DNA from: Pyrus communis
Taxonomy: Eukaryota; Streptophyta; Magnoliopsida; Rosales; Rosaceae
Assembly (NCBI RefSeq): GCF_963583255.1
Contig: NC_084811.1
Location: 19,672,088-19,736,087, forward strand
DNA: 64,000 nucleotides
Direction of reading: 5' to 3'
Shown here: positions 23,486 to 34,400 of the stretch, piece after piece
How the letters are laid out: every line of letters starts with the position of its first letter
Position numbering within the stretch: position 1 is the stretch's first letter
Program-made: the position numbers and the translations under genes
The notes under the pieces: generated by a model
Database searches by the model: none
The model's input: only the letters and a program-made list of their open reading frames with translations
Told to the model about the DNA's origin: nothing

Positions 23486-24040
23486 CAGTGCTTCAATTCA
23501 AGTGTATTATTTTACCTTTATGTTTTCCATTTTGAGTAAAAAAAAACCCATTTTGTATTAAGGGTAATGCTAGGGAGGCTAATTGGTAGATCATATATTG
23601 TAAACCAAATGACATGAAAGTTTATAATTAGATTATTACTGAGAGATTAAAAAAATCCACCAAAAAAAATTAAATTGGGCTTCATTCCAAGAAAAACCCA
23701 TTGATGCCTAAAGTCCAAATATCAAGTAAATAAAGTCCAAATATGGATTAAAGCCCTTTTCTGATATAAAAAAAATAGTAAGTGGATGAAAAAAAAAAGG
23801 GAGCAAGTTGCTCCACGTTGGAAAGAAAACTGAAATGGGAGTTTTCTCTTCCTATCTCTTAAAAATGCAACAGATAGTGGAGGTGGTTCCAATTCCACTA
23901 CCCACACCCATTTTCCTTCATCCAAACTGTCAAGTAAAAGTCTATAAAAGACTTGTCTCTGTCGAGAAAGGAAGGGGGGGGGGGGGGATTGGAAAACTAA
24001 CCAAAAATCCAAGAAAACTTTTCTTTTAATCATCAGGATA
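23316..24040. other. 3' flank of the PAP gene with simple repeats
   Basis: The PAP 3' untranslated region probably lies in the first 200 bp. A (TA)n microsatellite occupies about 23453-23483, and a G run lies at 23976-23988. Near 23571 there is one end of the MITE family seen at 10258. No gene is supported in the remaining sequence. Confidence 0.4.
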
Positions 24041-25639
24041 GAATTTTGCAAAAATGCCAATCCTGGCCTTCACACATATAGACAAGATTGCTTAAGCAAT
24101 ACTCACAGCAAAATTCACATGACTTCACCAAAGAATACATCCAAAAGAAGAGAGAAGAAGACTGACACTTTCAGATTACATTGGAATACAAAAACTAAGG
24201 TGGCAAATATTGCAGCAACTAAGACAACATGGATTCACATGACCTTCATTAAAGCAAAGACAAGTCAGCTAGATTCCAGAAACAGTGCTGACAGCTTTCA
24301 GAAATAGTGTGCTGTCACTACTCAAAAAGTTGTAAATAGATAAAAAATTATTTTGTTGTTTAAGGAATTAGGTTTTGTATATAAGGGAGTTTTTTATTCC
24401 ATGCAGAACATACCTCTATCTTAACACCTCACAACTTCTCAATACCTTTCAACATCTCACACCCTACTCTCACCATTTTCATACTCTCAAGTAGCCATAG
24501 TCTTCATAGCATCCTTGTAAACACTTTCTTGTAAACAATTATCCTTGTAAACATTTTATATATCAATAAAAGTTCAAGTCATATTCAAGCAATCTCCAAG
24601 TCTTAAGTAAGTTTTCTTTTCTTTATTTAGTGTGTTTGTTTAATTAAGACTTCTAGTCCAAAATAAGGAAACACTATTTCTGTATTGCAGAAGGTGCTCG
24701 TCAGCCATGTCTGTTCTTCTCCTCTACCACAACCCATATTTGGGTGGTCCTTAGAGGTTTTTATAGCCACTTTTCTGAGCTTTGGGGTGGTCCTAAGACC
24801 ACCTTGGTCCCTTAATAGATATGACTCTGGTTCCACCAAAAGCTTTTTGTGCTAGGCATTCGAAAGAGAAGGAAAAATGAAGATTGTAAAGTCTGCAAAA
24901 GAAAGCTATAGCAGGGAATAAAAAAAATAAAGGAAGTTGTCTTCTAAGTTGCTAGAAGATTTGATGCAAACACAAAGAAAAGATGAGATGAAGACAAAAT
25001 GATAGAAGCTACAAGTCAAAAGTAAAGGAAATAAATAAGTTTTCATTAAGGAAAACTTTGTATAGTACTCTAGATGACGATACTGTAGCAGCTTTGATGT
25101 TCTGGCTTCTCAGCTTTAGTAGCCGTTCTTCCTTCTTATTCCACTAAAAACCTTGCTATTAAATGGTGAGTTGATTCCAAAGTAGTGGAGGATTTCAATA
25201 AAAGACAAAATTGGGCAAGTATGCTTGCAGGGAAGTCAAAGTCCCCTGATCCTTTCATGTGGTTAAACGAGCAAACTCAAAGGAAAGACAAGTCAAACAA
25301 GTCTTTTTCACAATGAAAGAAGGTCCAGCTTTCATGCTTTCAAAGTCCTATTTCAAATAGGATTGAATTCCTACGAAACCTATTAGAGAAGGAAAGTGCA
25401 AAGGAAGAGGAAAAGTAGAATACCTCTCACGTGAGTTTATCACAAGCATGGTCTCCATCAAGTTAAAGTTAAACATGGAGCAAGAAATGATACCAAGCCA
25501 AAGATACAGTACTGAGCCAAAGTCAAATGCCAAAAAAATTAGTGGATTAATTTCACTTAGGAGCTCAAACGACACAAAGCAGCGCTCCAAATTTAAAGGG
25601 CACGAAGCCGAAGAAAAGTCTCAAATCACATGAAGCCAT
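24041..25639 (+). other. Retroelement-derived non-coding DNA
   Basis: Apart from the promoter/poly-A module listed separately (24378-24570), no coding domain, second LTR or primer site is recognised. The sequence is AT-rich, with scattered purine-rich tracts, and runs into the tandem array at 25640. Confidence 0.3.
24378..24570 (+). promoter_or_regulatory. LTR- or pararetrovirus-like promoter and poly-A module
   Basis: A strong TATATAA box (24378-24384) is followed 181 bp later by AATAAA (24565-24570). Two copies of 'ccttgtaaaca' and one 'cttgtaaaca' lie in between (24513-24553). This compact TATA to poly-A arrangement is what an LTR R region, or the large intergenic region of a plant pararetrovirus, looks like. 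No coding remnant next to it allows a choice between the two. Confidence 0.4.
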
Positions 25640-26110
25640 ATCAAATATCAAATGGCACAAAGCCGCTGTAAATGGCACAAAGCTGTTACAAATTTAAATG
25701 GCACAAAGCCGATACAAATGGCACGAAGCTGCGTTATGCTCTAATAGCACAAAGTCCTTGCCCGCAGGAGCTGAAACTGCATAAGGCATCAAATGCCCCA
25801 ATGGCACAAAGTCCTTGCTCGCACGAGCTGAAACTGTATAAAGCACCAACCACTCCAATGGCTCAAAGTCCTCACCTGCACGAGCTTAAACTCCATAAGG
25901 CATCAAATGCTCCTCGTCTGCATGAGCTAAAAGTGTGTAAGGCATCAAATGCTCCAATGGCTCAAAGTCCTCGCCTGCACGAGCTAAAACAAACTGCATA
26001 AGACATCAAATGCTCCTGGCACAAAGTCATTGCCCGCATGAGCTAAAACTGCACAAGGCATCAAATGCTCCTTGCCTACATGAGCTGAAACTGCACAAGG
26101 CATCAAACCC
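25640..26110 (+). repeat. Tandem array with partly open reading frame
   Basis: Units of about 55-60 bp, and half-units, repeat the phrases 'atggcacaaagtcc', 'gcccgcacgagctgaaac' and 'aaggcatcaaatgctcc'. A frame at 25672-26001 translates them as repeated HELKLHKASNAP and MAQSP blocks. The open frame follows from unit lengths that are mostly multiples of three and is not evidence of a gene by itself. I do not recognise the family. Confidence 0.7.
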
Positions 26111-26680
26111 CAACAAATACATAACGAACTACGAGTGACTTGATCCCTCATCGAGGGTATGCAGGCGATCTAGGGCTTCACCTAGGTGCAGTCACAAAAT
26201 CAAATAAACACCCAAATCCCTAAGTTACGATTTATTCATATTGGAATCAAGGGTTTTTTCCCTTTAACAAAGGATTGTAATTAATAGACGCATAGTCTAG
26301 AATGGGTCGAACTCAAATTAATAAAACCCTTCTTGGAAAAATGAATGAGGGTGAAATTATGTTGAGTGAATTATTTGTTTACATATTGTGTACAATTTTT
26401 CTCAACAATTACTTAATTGTTGATTAACATGCTTATTTTTTTTATTAATGACTTATCATTTAGTTTAAATTTATTCTACAAATTTAGTCTACATAGTATT
26501 ACTCTTGTATTAAACCAAAGAATTAGTGGACCACTTGCATAATTGGTTCACATTTACAAAATATTTAAACCCAATTAGCCAAAAGTTTAATTAGAAAACA
26601 ACATAAAATGGATAAAGAAAAAGTAGCTTAAATATATTGTTGGTTCTCTTACTTCTTTTCTGTCCCTTAAGCTGAAAGCA
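26111..26680. other. AT-rich intergenic DNA, nothing recognised
   Basis: The start ('cctcatcgagggtatgcaggcga', about 26151) resembles common plant retroelement tails. The rest is unassigned. Confidence 0.3.
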
Positions 26681-27681
26681 TAAAGCAAAGGCTTAGGATC
26701 TCTTTCACCAAGGTCATCGGATTAAGTGATCTGGGTCTTCTAAATTTCATCCAACCGTAAAAAATTATCACAACTTTTAAGGGGTCAAAACAGGTGAGCC
26801 GTTGGATAAAATTTTGAAGGCCCAGATGACACACCCCGACCCGGAAAGTCCACTAGGATTTCAAATCGAGCTGTGCTGGCCGACACCTGGAAGGTGACGA
26901 AGCCATAGAATGTGATAATGTGTAAAATGTGAATAAATTTAAACTTGAAAATGCCTATATACACAAATATGCGGTGAGCAAGTAAGGACCAATTTTACGT
27001 GCGATACAGAGCATAAGTAAGCACAGTAAGGTAAGATAATGATTATACCATCATAAGGAGCCACCTGAACTGGGAGTGCCACAAGTCCTTGTCGATATGG
27101 AACTTAGTTATTAGAACCTGGAGGGGTGCAAAAATAGAAAGAGTGAGTGGTCAAAACAAAGATTTTCAAAATCATTTCCATTATCAAAGGTAGTAACCCC
27201 TCGCCGTAAGACTTGTATAGTTTCCAACAAATCACACTACGTAAAAGTATGAAATCAAAGGTATACTAATAGTAAACCCGGAAATATACCACTATCCAGC
27301 ATCTCATTAGCAATACAAATAATCACGTGCTTAATAAACCATACTAGCTTGCAAGTCAGAATCACCTATGGTGACCTGTACAACTGTACACATATCACAT
27401 CAATCAATACTAGCACATAAGTCGGAGTCACCTATAGTGACCTGTACGGCTTATCCATATCTCATCACATATCTCATCATTCATGGCTAGCATATAAGTC
27501 GGAGTCACCTATAGTGACCTGTACGACTTATCCATTTCTCATCACATATCTAATCATGCATAGCTAGAATATAAGTCGGAGTCACCTATAGTGACCTGTA
27601 CGACTTATCCATATTTCATCACATGTCTCATCATTCATGGCTAGTATACAAGTCGAAGTCACCTATAGTGACCTGTACGAC

Positions 27682-28598
27682 TGATGCAAAAATTACTTGA
27701 CACTCAAATTAAACCCTCGTTTGACAATTGTAGTAGAATGGATAAGTGAGGGATCGTTCTAGACCGGGGATTAGGAGGGCTTGCTAAAACCTTCTAAATT
27801 GACTTAAAAACATAAAAACACAATATAAAACACTATTTAATGCTCGAAGAAAGCAAAACTAAAAATAAGAAAGATTAAGACTAAGACTTCAACAAAATAG
27901 GGGGGAATTGGATTTGGACGAATTTAAACTAAAATGAATACTTGGAAACAAAACAAATTGTAAATATGGATTTGGCGGAAATGAATGGATGGGAAGCTAG
28001 CTAAGGGTTCTTTCTCTACACATGATATTTATGCATATGAATCAATTTCCAGTTATTCCTTCATTGAATTATGAACGACAATGCCCCAAATTAACCGTGA
28101 CATCACTAGTTAACCCTCAGATTTTCCTTATATTATTGGATTGGATGGCATCATTCGACAACCCAAAACATTCTCAAAAGTTCCCTACATGTCATCATAA
28201 TAGAGATACAATCGAAGATCATTAAGAATAATGAAAACCATAAGCATTGACAAAGCATTTGCAACTATGACATCATGTTACTCATGCTAAGAATTAAACT
28301 TAACGCGATCGTGACAAGCGACCTTTACTACTTTCAAGTATAAGTTAGTAACGATTATGTGAAACCTCCTTAAACTTTAGCCACATATTCATGCATGCTA
28401 ATTAAGTGTCGACCCTCAATCAACAAACACAAATAAGTTAATCATCAAATAGTTAAGCCAATTGCATTCACGAATCAAGAGTTCATAACCGGAATTCATC
28501 AATTCATATCACATAAATAATCATGGTATTGAAATCACCCCTAGCCAAAAAGGGTTTAGTTCCTCATATCTTTGAAATCAAAGAAACACCTAAACATT
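27682..28598 (-). repeat. Truncated 3' LTR of the Athila element
   Basis: These 917 bp match 37086-38002 with three visible substitutions (near 27735, 27978 and 28400). The match stops abruptly at 28598, and the remaining ~1.77 kb of LTR (all of U3 and the start of R) is missing. The next sequence is internal to the element and leads to a polypurine tract at 28689-28704. Confidence 0.9.
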
Positions 28599-29678
28599 AA
28601 AAACACCTTAAAAACATTTAAAACAGCAAGGAACAACACTTGAAGTTATGGGTGATAAAATTCAACGAATTTGCATCAACATACTTAGTTACCCCCCCAC
28701 ACTTAAATCAAACATTGTCCTCAATGTTTTAAGCATAGATTCACACAAAGCATAAGTAAATACACAAAAAGCACTTAAACATACTAAACATGGCAGAATG
28801 TAATTAACAAAGAGAAGAGTTTAGAGACGCAAATCTGGTTATAGAGTGTAAATTCCATCTTCTCCTTGGTAATTACATTGAGGCTTTTGATCTTTGTGAT
28901 TCCACAGGCTTACTCTTGAACTGGTTTCTGCCCATCGTTGATTTTCCTTTGTGCTACTTCTTGAACTGGGCAGCAGGATGGTTCTTTTGGTCTCCCCCGA
29001 AGGTCTGAGCTTATCCCTTTTATCTGTTTCTTTGTTCAATCTTTCCAATTCGTATTGAAAAGGGTTGGAGGATAACTCAGCCTATGTTTGTCTCCACATG
29101 CTTCAATGTATCATTTTCACTTGCCTTACTCGCTCCCCTTTGCAGAAGTGGTCCCTTCTCCGGAAGTGTATCAACCGTTGAAGATGACTACTCGAGAGCA
29201 ACGCTAGGTAAGCAATCAGGAATAGATTCCAGGCAGTTGGCTCCAGAACGGAAGACTGACTCCAAGTGCCGGCTGATTGCTTGTTTTACTTTGCCATGCG
29301 AGTAAGAACAAGGACAAAGAAAAAGACAGGGAAAGAGCATGATATGAGATACTTTTGCTTTTGACCTTGATGATATGAGATACCTTTGCTTTTGAAGAAG
29401 CGGTTGGTTGAATCAGCACATGTATTTGTTGTGCTGTTTCCTCCTGGGTCATCTGTACTCCAGACATCTGGTATCATCTTTGGGGAAGAAGAAAGAATTT
29501 AGTATTTCGAAAGGCTTTGCTGGGAGTGCACCCTCAGAGGTGAGAGAGAGTTGGGCATTTTCTTCCCTGCCATAAAAGACGAAGGTCGACATATATAGAG
29601 ATAATATCAAGTGGTGGTACTTTTTACCCTTGTCGACAAACGTTTTGATCCCGCAAATCCGGCTTTTTGAAATAGTGG

Positions 29679-29965
29679 CGCCTCTTCGATCTTTGAACGA
29701 CGCCCCTTCGATTTCTGAACGACGCCCCTTCGCTTTCTGAATGACACGTGGTAGTGCAGATGCGGCTCCTTTTGACAAAGCTGCACGCGTTTTCTGAAAA
29801 GCAGAGAAAGCGTCGCCGAACTTTGCGCTTGTCGGCTAAAGAGGTGTAGTTGCGATGATGGCCTCCACGTGCGTCTTCTGAAAAGCCGAGAAAACGTCGC
29901 CTAAATTACGCCGGAAATTCCGGCTCTTTGAATCGGTGGACGCGTCGCCTTGGCTTTTTATAGAG
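29679..29965 (+). promoter_or_regulatory. Promoter of the antisense gene, with repeats, G-boxes and TATA
   Basis: The region holds three ~24-bp units of the type 'gacgccccttcgatttctgaa' variants (29679-29740). A G-box ACACGTGG lies at 29744-29751 and a second CACGTG at 29866-29871. A ~32-bp direct repeat, 'ttctgaaaagc.gagaaa.cgtcgcc', lies at 29786-29817 and 29870-29901. A TATA-like TTTTTATAGAG is centred near 29960, 115 bp before the start codon. This is an ordinary plant promoter layout, on the strand opposite to the retrotransposon. Confidence 0.55.
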
Positions 29966-30075
29966 CTATCAATCACCCCAACACACACACTCTGAAGAAT
30001 TCCCATTCTTGAAAATCGACTCCGGCCCTTTGAAATTTAACTCCATCCCTTCTCTTTGAACACTTTTGAAAAAAA

Positions 30076-30768
30076 ATGGCAAACTCATCGAACCTTAGCT
30101 TGGAATTGAGCCTTAGCAGTGATACGGGCGCGCCGCGTCAAGGTAACGTATGGCGCCCTTCTTTCTTTTCTTCTAACAGTCCTCTCACAGGTGAAGACTC
30201 CGTGATGCAGGACGCCACAACAGCTACAATAGTAGCTAGGAACCTCCTCACTCCGAAAGATAGTAGGCTGCTGTCAGGACGGTCCGATGAGTTGGCCGTT
30301 CAAGAGTCCCTCGCACTTAGTGTTCAGTGTGCGAGTTCTGTGTCTAACATGGGCCAACGCCTGCTTGCCCGCTCCCGTCAGGTGGAATCATTGATGGCAG
30401 AGGTGGAAAGTCTCAAGCAGGAGATCCAGCAGCTGAAGTATGAGAATAGAAGTTTGCACGTGCTTGCAAACAACTATTCGACGGGCATGAAAAGGAAGCT
30501 TGATGAGCTGCAAGAGTCTGAAGGTCGGATTCACAGTGACCGTCAAAGGTTTTCGTCTTTCCTCCAGAGGCACCTTTTTCCTGGCTCATCCAGCGCTTGG
30601 CCAAGTATTGAGGCCTGGAGTGCTCTATCTTCGATGCCTTCCGTTCCTACGCCTTCCGCTCCTATGCCTTCCGTTCCTACGCCTTCCGCTCCGATGCCTT
30701 CTGTTCCTACGCCTTCCGCTTCAAGAGTAAAGCCACGTAGTGGGGCCTCAAGCAAACAACCTTTGTGA
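30076..30768 (+). CDS. Antisense ORF of the Athila element, 230-aa coiled-coil protein
   Basis: The frame is intact and runs against gag-pol. The N-terminus (MANSSNLSLELSLSSDTGAP) contains an LSLELSL stretch that looks like an LxLxL EAR-type repression motif at residues 7-13. Residues about 90-160 form a heptad-rich coiled coil (VESLMAEVESLKQEIQQLK, then KRKLDELQESEGR). The C-terminus has three tandem copies of a 10-residue proline-rich unit (MPSVPTPSAP) encoded by 30-bp DNA repeats at about 30634-30722, then a basic tail. It has its own TATA and G-boxes upstream. Antisense genes between pol and the 3' LTR are known in the related Tat lineage (for example Grande). I do not recognise a functional family for this one. 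It could be a captured host gene or a lineage-specific accessory gene. Confidence 0.7.
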   Translation: MANSSNLSLELSLSSDTGAPRQGNVWRPSFFSSNSPLTGEDSVMQDATTATIVARNLLTPKDSRLLSGRSDELAVQESLALSVQCASSVSNMGQRLLARSRQVESLMAEVESLKQEIQQLKYENRSLHVLANNYSTGMKRKLDELQESEGRIHSDRQRFSSFLQRHLFPGSSSAWPSIEAWSALSSMPSVPTPSAPMPSVPTPSAPMPSVPTPSASRVKPRSGASSKQPL

Positions 30769-31213
30769 AGCACCATCTTTCTTTGTTTAGCAGTGCCTAT
30801 CAATAAATCAAACATTTTCTCAATGTTACAATCATAGACTCACACAATTAATAAACAAACAAACAATAACAACTAAACAACCTAACAAGGCAGAAACGAA
30901 ATAGCAACAAAGAGAAGAGTTTTTTAGGAATCTGGATTTGGAGTGCTTTCTAAGTCTTCCTTTGTTGAATGCATGGGTTGCCTCCCAAGTAGCGCTAAGA
31001 CACAAACAAACACCAAAATGACTCAAATGACTCTAAAAACACATATTTTTGGGTTTTTCAAAAGAATTTTTTTTTTTTTTTAAATTTTCGGAGTTTTATA
31101 CCAAGACACTATAAAACACACTAAAACACTCTAAAAACGCTTAAAACAGCAAGAAACAACATTCTAAGTGATAGGTGAATAAATCCCACGAAATTCATGC
31201 AAATACAAATTGT

Positions 31214-31230
31214 TTACCCCCCCCACACTT
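31214..31230 (-). other. Polypurine tract after pol (first of two)
   Basis: On minus this reads AAGTGTGGGGGGGGTAA, 220 bp after the pol stop. A second copy, AAGTGTGGGGGGGTAA, lies at 28704-28689 near the LTR. Tracts like these prime plus-strand synthesis. Only the LTR-proximal copy is in a position to do the standard job. Confidence 0.6.
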
Positions 31231-31449
31231 AAATCAAACTTTGTCCTCAATGTTTTAAGCAGAAAGTCACAACAGAGCAAGCAAATAAACAAATACGAGA
31301 AAGAAAGCAAAGTAAAGGCAGTAAAGAAAAAGAAAGGAATAAAAATAAGTCTCTTAAAGGGGTTTCCAAGTTCTTCTCTATTCGGATGCATGGGTTGCCT
31401 CCCACGAAGCGCTTTCTTTTACGTCTTTCAGCCGGACGAGTACCCTCTT

Positions 31450-34400
31450 TTAATCTTCATTTGAGCCCACGGAATGGAAAGGAATGTCTTCCACCACTTG
31501 CCCCACACCATGCTTGTAATATGGCTTCAACCGATGCCCGTTCACCTTGAATTCTACGCCATTCCTTAAGCTTTTTATATGGACTGCACCATAAGGTAAA
31601 ACGTTAGTAACAACAAACGGGCCAATCCATTTAGAACGCAACTTACCAGGAAACAAACGTAGGCGAGAGTTGAAAAGTAACACTTTCTGCCCAACTGTGA
31701 AGGTCTTGGTTCGAATCATTTTATCATGGAATGCTTTGGTCTTGGCTTTGTACATCCGGGCATTCTCATAGGCTTCATTCCGAATCTCCTCAAGTTCATT
31801 CAATTGGAGCTTCCTATGAACTCCCGCTGCATCTATGTCCATGTTGAAAGTCTTCACGGCCCAATGTGCCTTGTGCTCTAACTCTACGGGCAAATGACAT
31901 GGCTTACCATAGACGAGCCGAAAAGGTGACATCCCAATGGGTGTTTTGTATGCCGTACGATATGCCCACAGTGCATCATCTAAACGTAAGCTCCAATCCC
32001 TCCTTGTGGGTCCAACGGTCTTCTCCAAAATTTGTTTGATTTCTCGGTTAGACACCTCGGCTTGGCCATTTGTTTGAGGATGGTAAGGTGTGGAGACCTT
32101 ATGGTTGACATGGTACTTTCTTAGCAACGCCTCAATGGTCCGATTGCAAAAGTGAGACCCTCCATCACTTATGATTACTCTCGGCATTCCAAACCTAGCA
32201 AAAATGTTAGTTTTCACGAAATCTGCAACCACCTTAGAATCGTTAGTACGGGTGGCTTTTGCTTCCACCCATTTAGAAACATAATCAACGGCTAGCAAGA
32301 TATAAGTGAAACCATAAGATGGAGGGAAAGGGCCCATGAAATCAATGCCCCAAACATCAAAAATTTCAACATTAAAGACAGGGGTTTGCGGCATTTGGTC
32401 CTTGGTACCTATGTTACCCATTCGTTGGCAACGATCACAAGACATACAAAAGGTTCTAGCATCCCTAAATATAGTCGGCCAATAAAAACCACACTCTAGA
32501 ACCTTGAGGGCAGTGCGTTGTGTGCCAAAATGACCACCACATGCATATGTGTGACAAAAGCTTAGAATTGAGTGAAATTCAGAATCATGCACACATCTAC
32601 GTACAATTTGATCTGAGCAATACTTCCACAAATAAGGGTCATCCCAAACATAGAAACGTGCATCATTTTTAAGCTTATCACGTTGGTGCTTGTTTAGTTC
32701 ATTTGGAATTTGTTTAGCCACCAAGTAATTCACTAAATCTGCATACCATGGTTCACTTACCTCAATGGATAGCAGCTGCTCATCGAGAAAAGTTTCAGGG
32801 ATAGGTACGGCATGTTCATGCTCCTCGTGGATCATTCGGCTTAAATGGTCAGCCACTACATTCTCGCTTCCTTTCTTATCCCGGATTTCAATATCAAATT
32901 CTTGAAGAAGAAGAATCCAACGGATAAGCCTCGGCTTTGCTTCCTTTTTCGTGATCAAGTACCTCAAAGCTGCATGATCAGAATAAACGATTACTTTAGT
33001 ACCAATTAAATATGAACGGAATTTATCTAAAGCAAAAACCACAGCTAGAAGTTCTTTTTCCGTCGTGGAGTAGTTCAATTGGGCATCATTGAGAGTCCGA
33101 GAGGCATAGTATATGACATGCGGCCGCTTGTCTCTTCTTTGTCCTAGAACAGCTCCTAATGCATAGTCGGATGCATCGCACATGAGCTCGAACGGAAGGC
33201 TCCAATCTGGAGGTACAATAATGGGGGCCGAGACTAGCTTCTCCTTGAGTTGGTTAAATGCCGAATTACACTCTTCATCAAACTTGAATGGCACATCTTT
33301 TTGAAGCAATCGGCAAAGAGGGTTAGACATCTTGGAGAAGTCCTTGATAAAACGCCTATAGAACCCTGCATGGCCAAGAAACGAACGTACCTCTCTAACC
33401 GAAGTAGGAGAGGGTAAGTGACGTACAAGGTCTATTTTCGATTTATCTACTTCAATTCCTTTTTCTGAAACAATATGTCCTAAAACTATACCTTGTTTCA
33501 CCATAAAGTGACATTTCTCCCAATTCAAGACAAGGTTAGTTTCAACACATCGTTTCAAAATTAAGGTCAGATTATCCAAGCAATTATCAAATGAACTCCC
33601 AAATACACTGAAATCATCCATGAAAACCTCAATGATCTTTTCAACAAAATCGGAAAATATACTTACCATACACCTTTGGAAAGTGGCCGGCGCGTTGCAT
33701 AAGCCAAATGGCATGCGACGATAAGCAAATGTTCCAAAGGGACATGTGAATGTGGTCTTCTCTTGATCATCCGGGGCTATCACAATTTGGTTATATCCAG
33801 AGTATCCATCAAGAAAACAGTAAAAGGCATGACCGGCTAACCTTTCGAGCATCTGGTCGATGAATGGCAAAGGAAAGTGATCTTTCCTAGTCATGGCATT
33901 TAGCTTCCGGTAATCGATACATACTCGCCATCCAGTCTGAATGCGTGTAGGCACGAGCTCATTCTCATCATTCTTGATAACAGTTACTCCGGACTTCTTG
34001 GGAACGACTTGAACTGGAGAGACCCAACGGCTATCGGAGATAGGGTAGATCACTCCGCAATCCAAAAGCTTGATTATTTCCTTCTTCACCACTTCCATCA
34101 TCGGAGGGTTGAGACGGCGTTGAGCCTCTCGAGTTGGTTTAGCCCCCTCCTCAAGAAGTATACGGTGCATGCATGTGGTAGGGCTTATTCCTTTAATGTC
34201 GGCCAAAGTCCACCCTATGGCCGTTTTGTGCTCTCGCAGCACCCTCACAAGCTTCTCCTCCTCCATTGCTGTGAGACTTGATGAAATGATGACGGGCAAT
34301 GTTTCGCCTTTTCCCAAAAACACATACTTCAAATGGTCCAGCAACGGCTTAAGTTCAAGCGATGGTGCCTGAACAACAGAAGGTAGCATCTTAGTGGAAA

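Larger units (their letters stand above)
28689..31420 (-). repeat. Diverged direct repeats framing the antisense cassette
   Basis: Three partly overlapping copies of one module occur. The stretch leading into and out of the polypurine tract at about 28615-28760 matches 31128-31275. The stretch '..tcacaca..ggcagaa..caaagagaagagtt..aatctgg' at about 28737-28840 matches 30838-30945. The phrase 'gcatgggttgcctcccaa' at about 30970 recurs at about 31387. The 30076 gene and its promoter thus sit inside a segmental duplication of the element's 3' untranslated region. Confidence 0.65.

Noticed and set aside
25640..26110. CRISPR-like array
   Set aside because: The units are longer, contiguous and variable with no unique spacers, and the DNA is plant nuclear.
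29216..29778. Minus-strand frames of 63-109 codons upstream of the antisense gene
   Set aside because: They cover its repeat-rich promoter region and overlap each other in different frames; no recognised domain and no conserved start.
30500..30815. Alternative frames overlapping the antisense gene
   Set aside because: They are shadows created by the 30-bp proline-rich repeat and the coiled-coil region. The 30076 frame has the promoter, start and full length.
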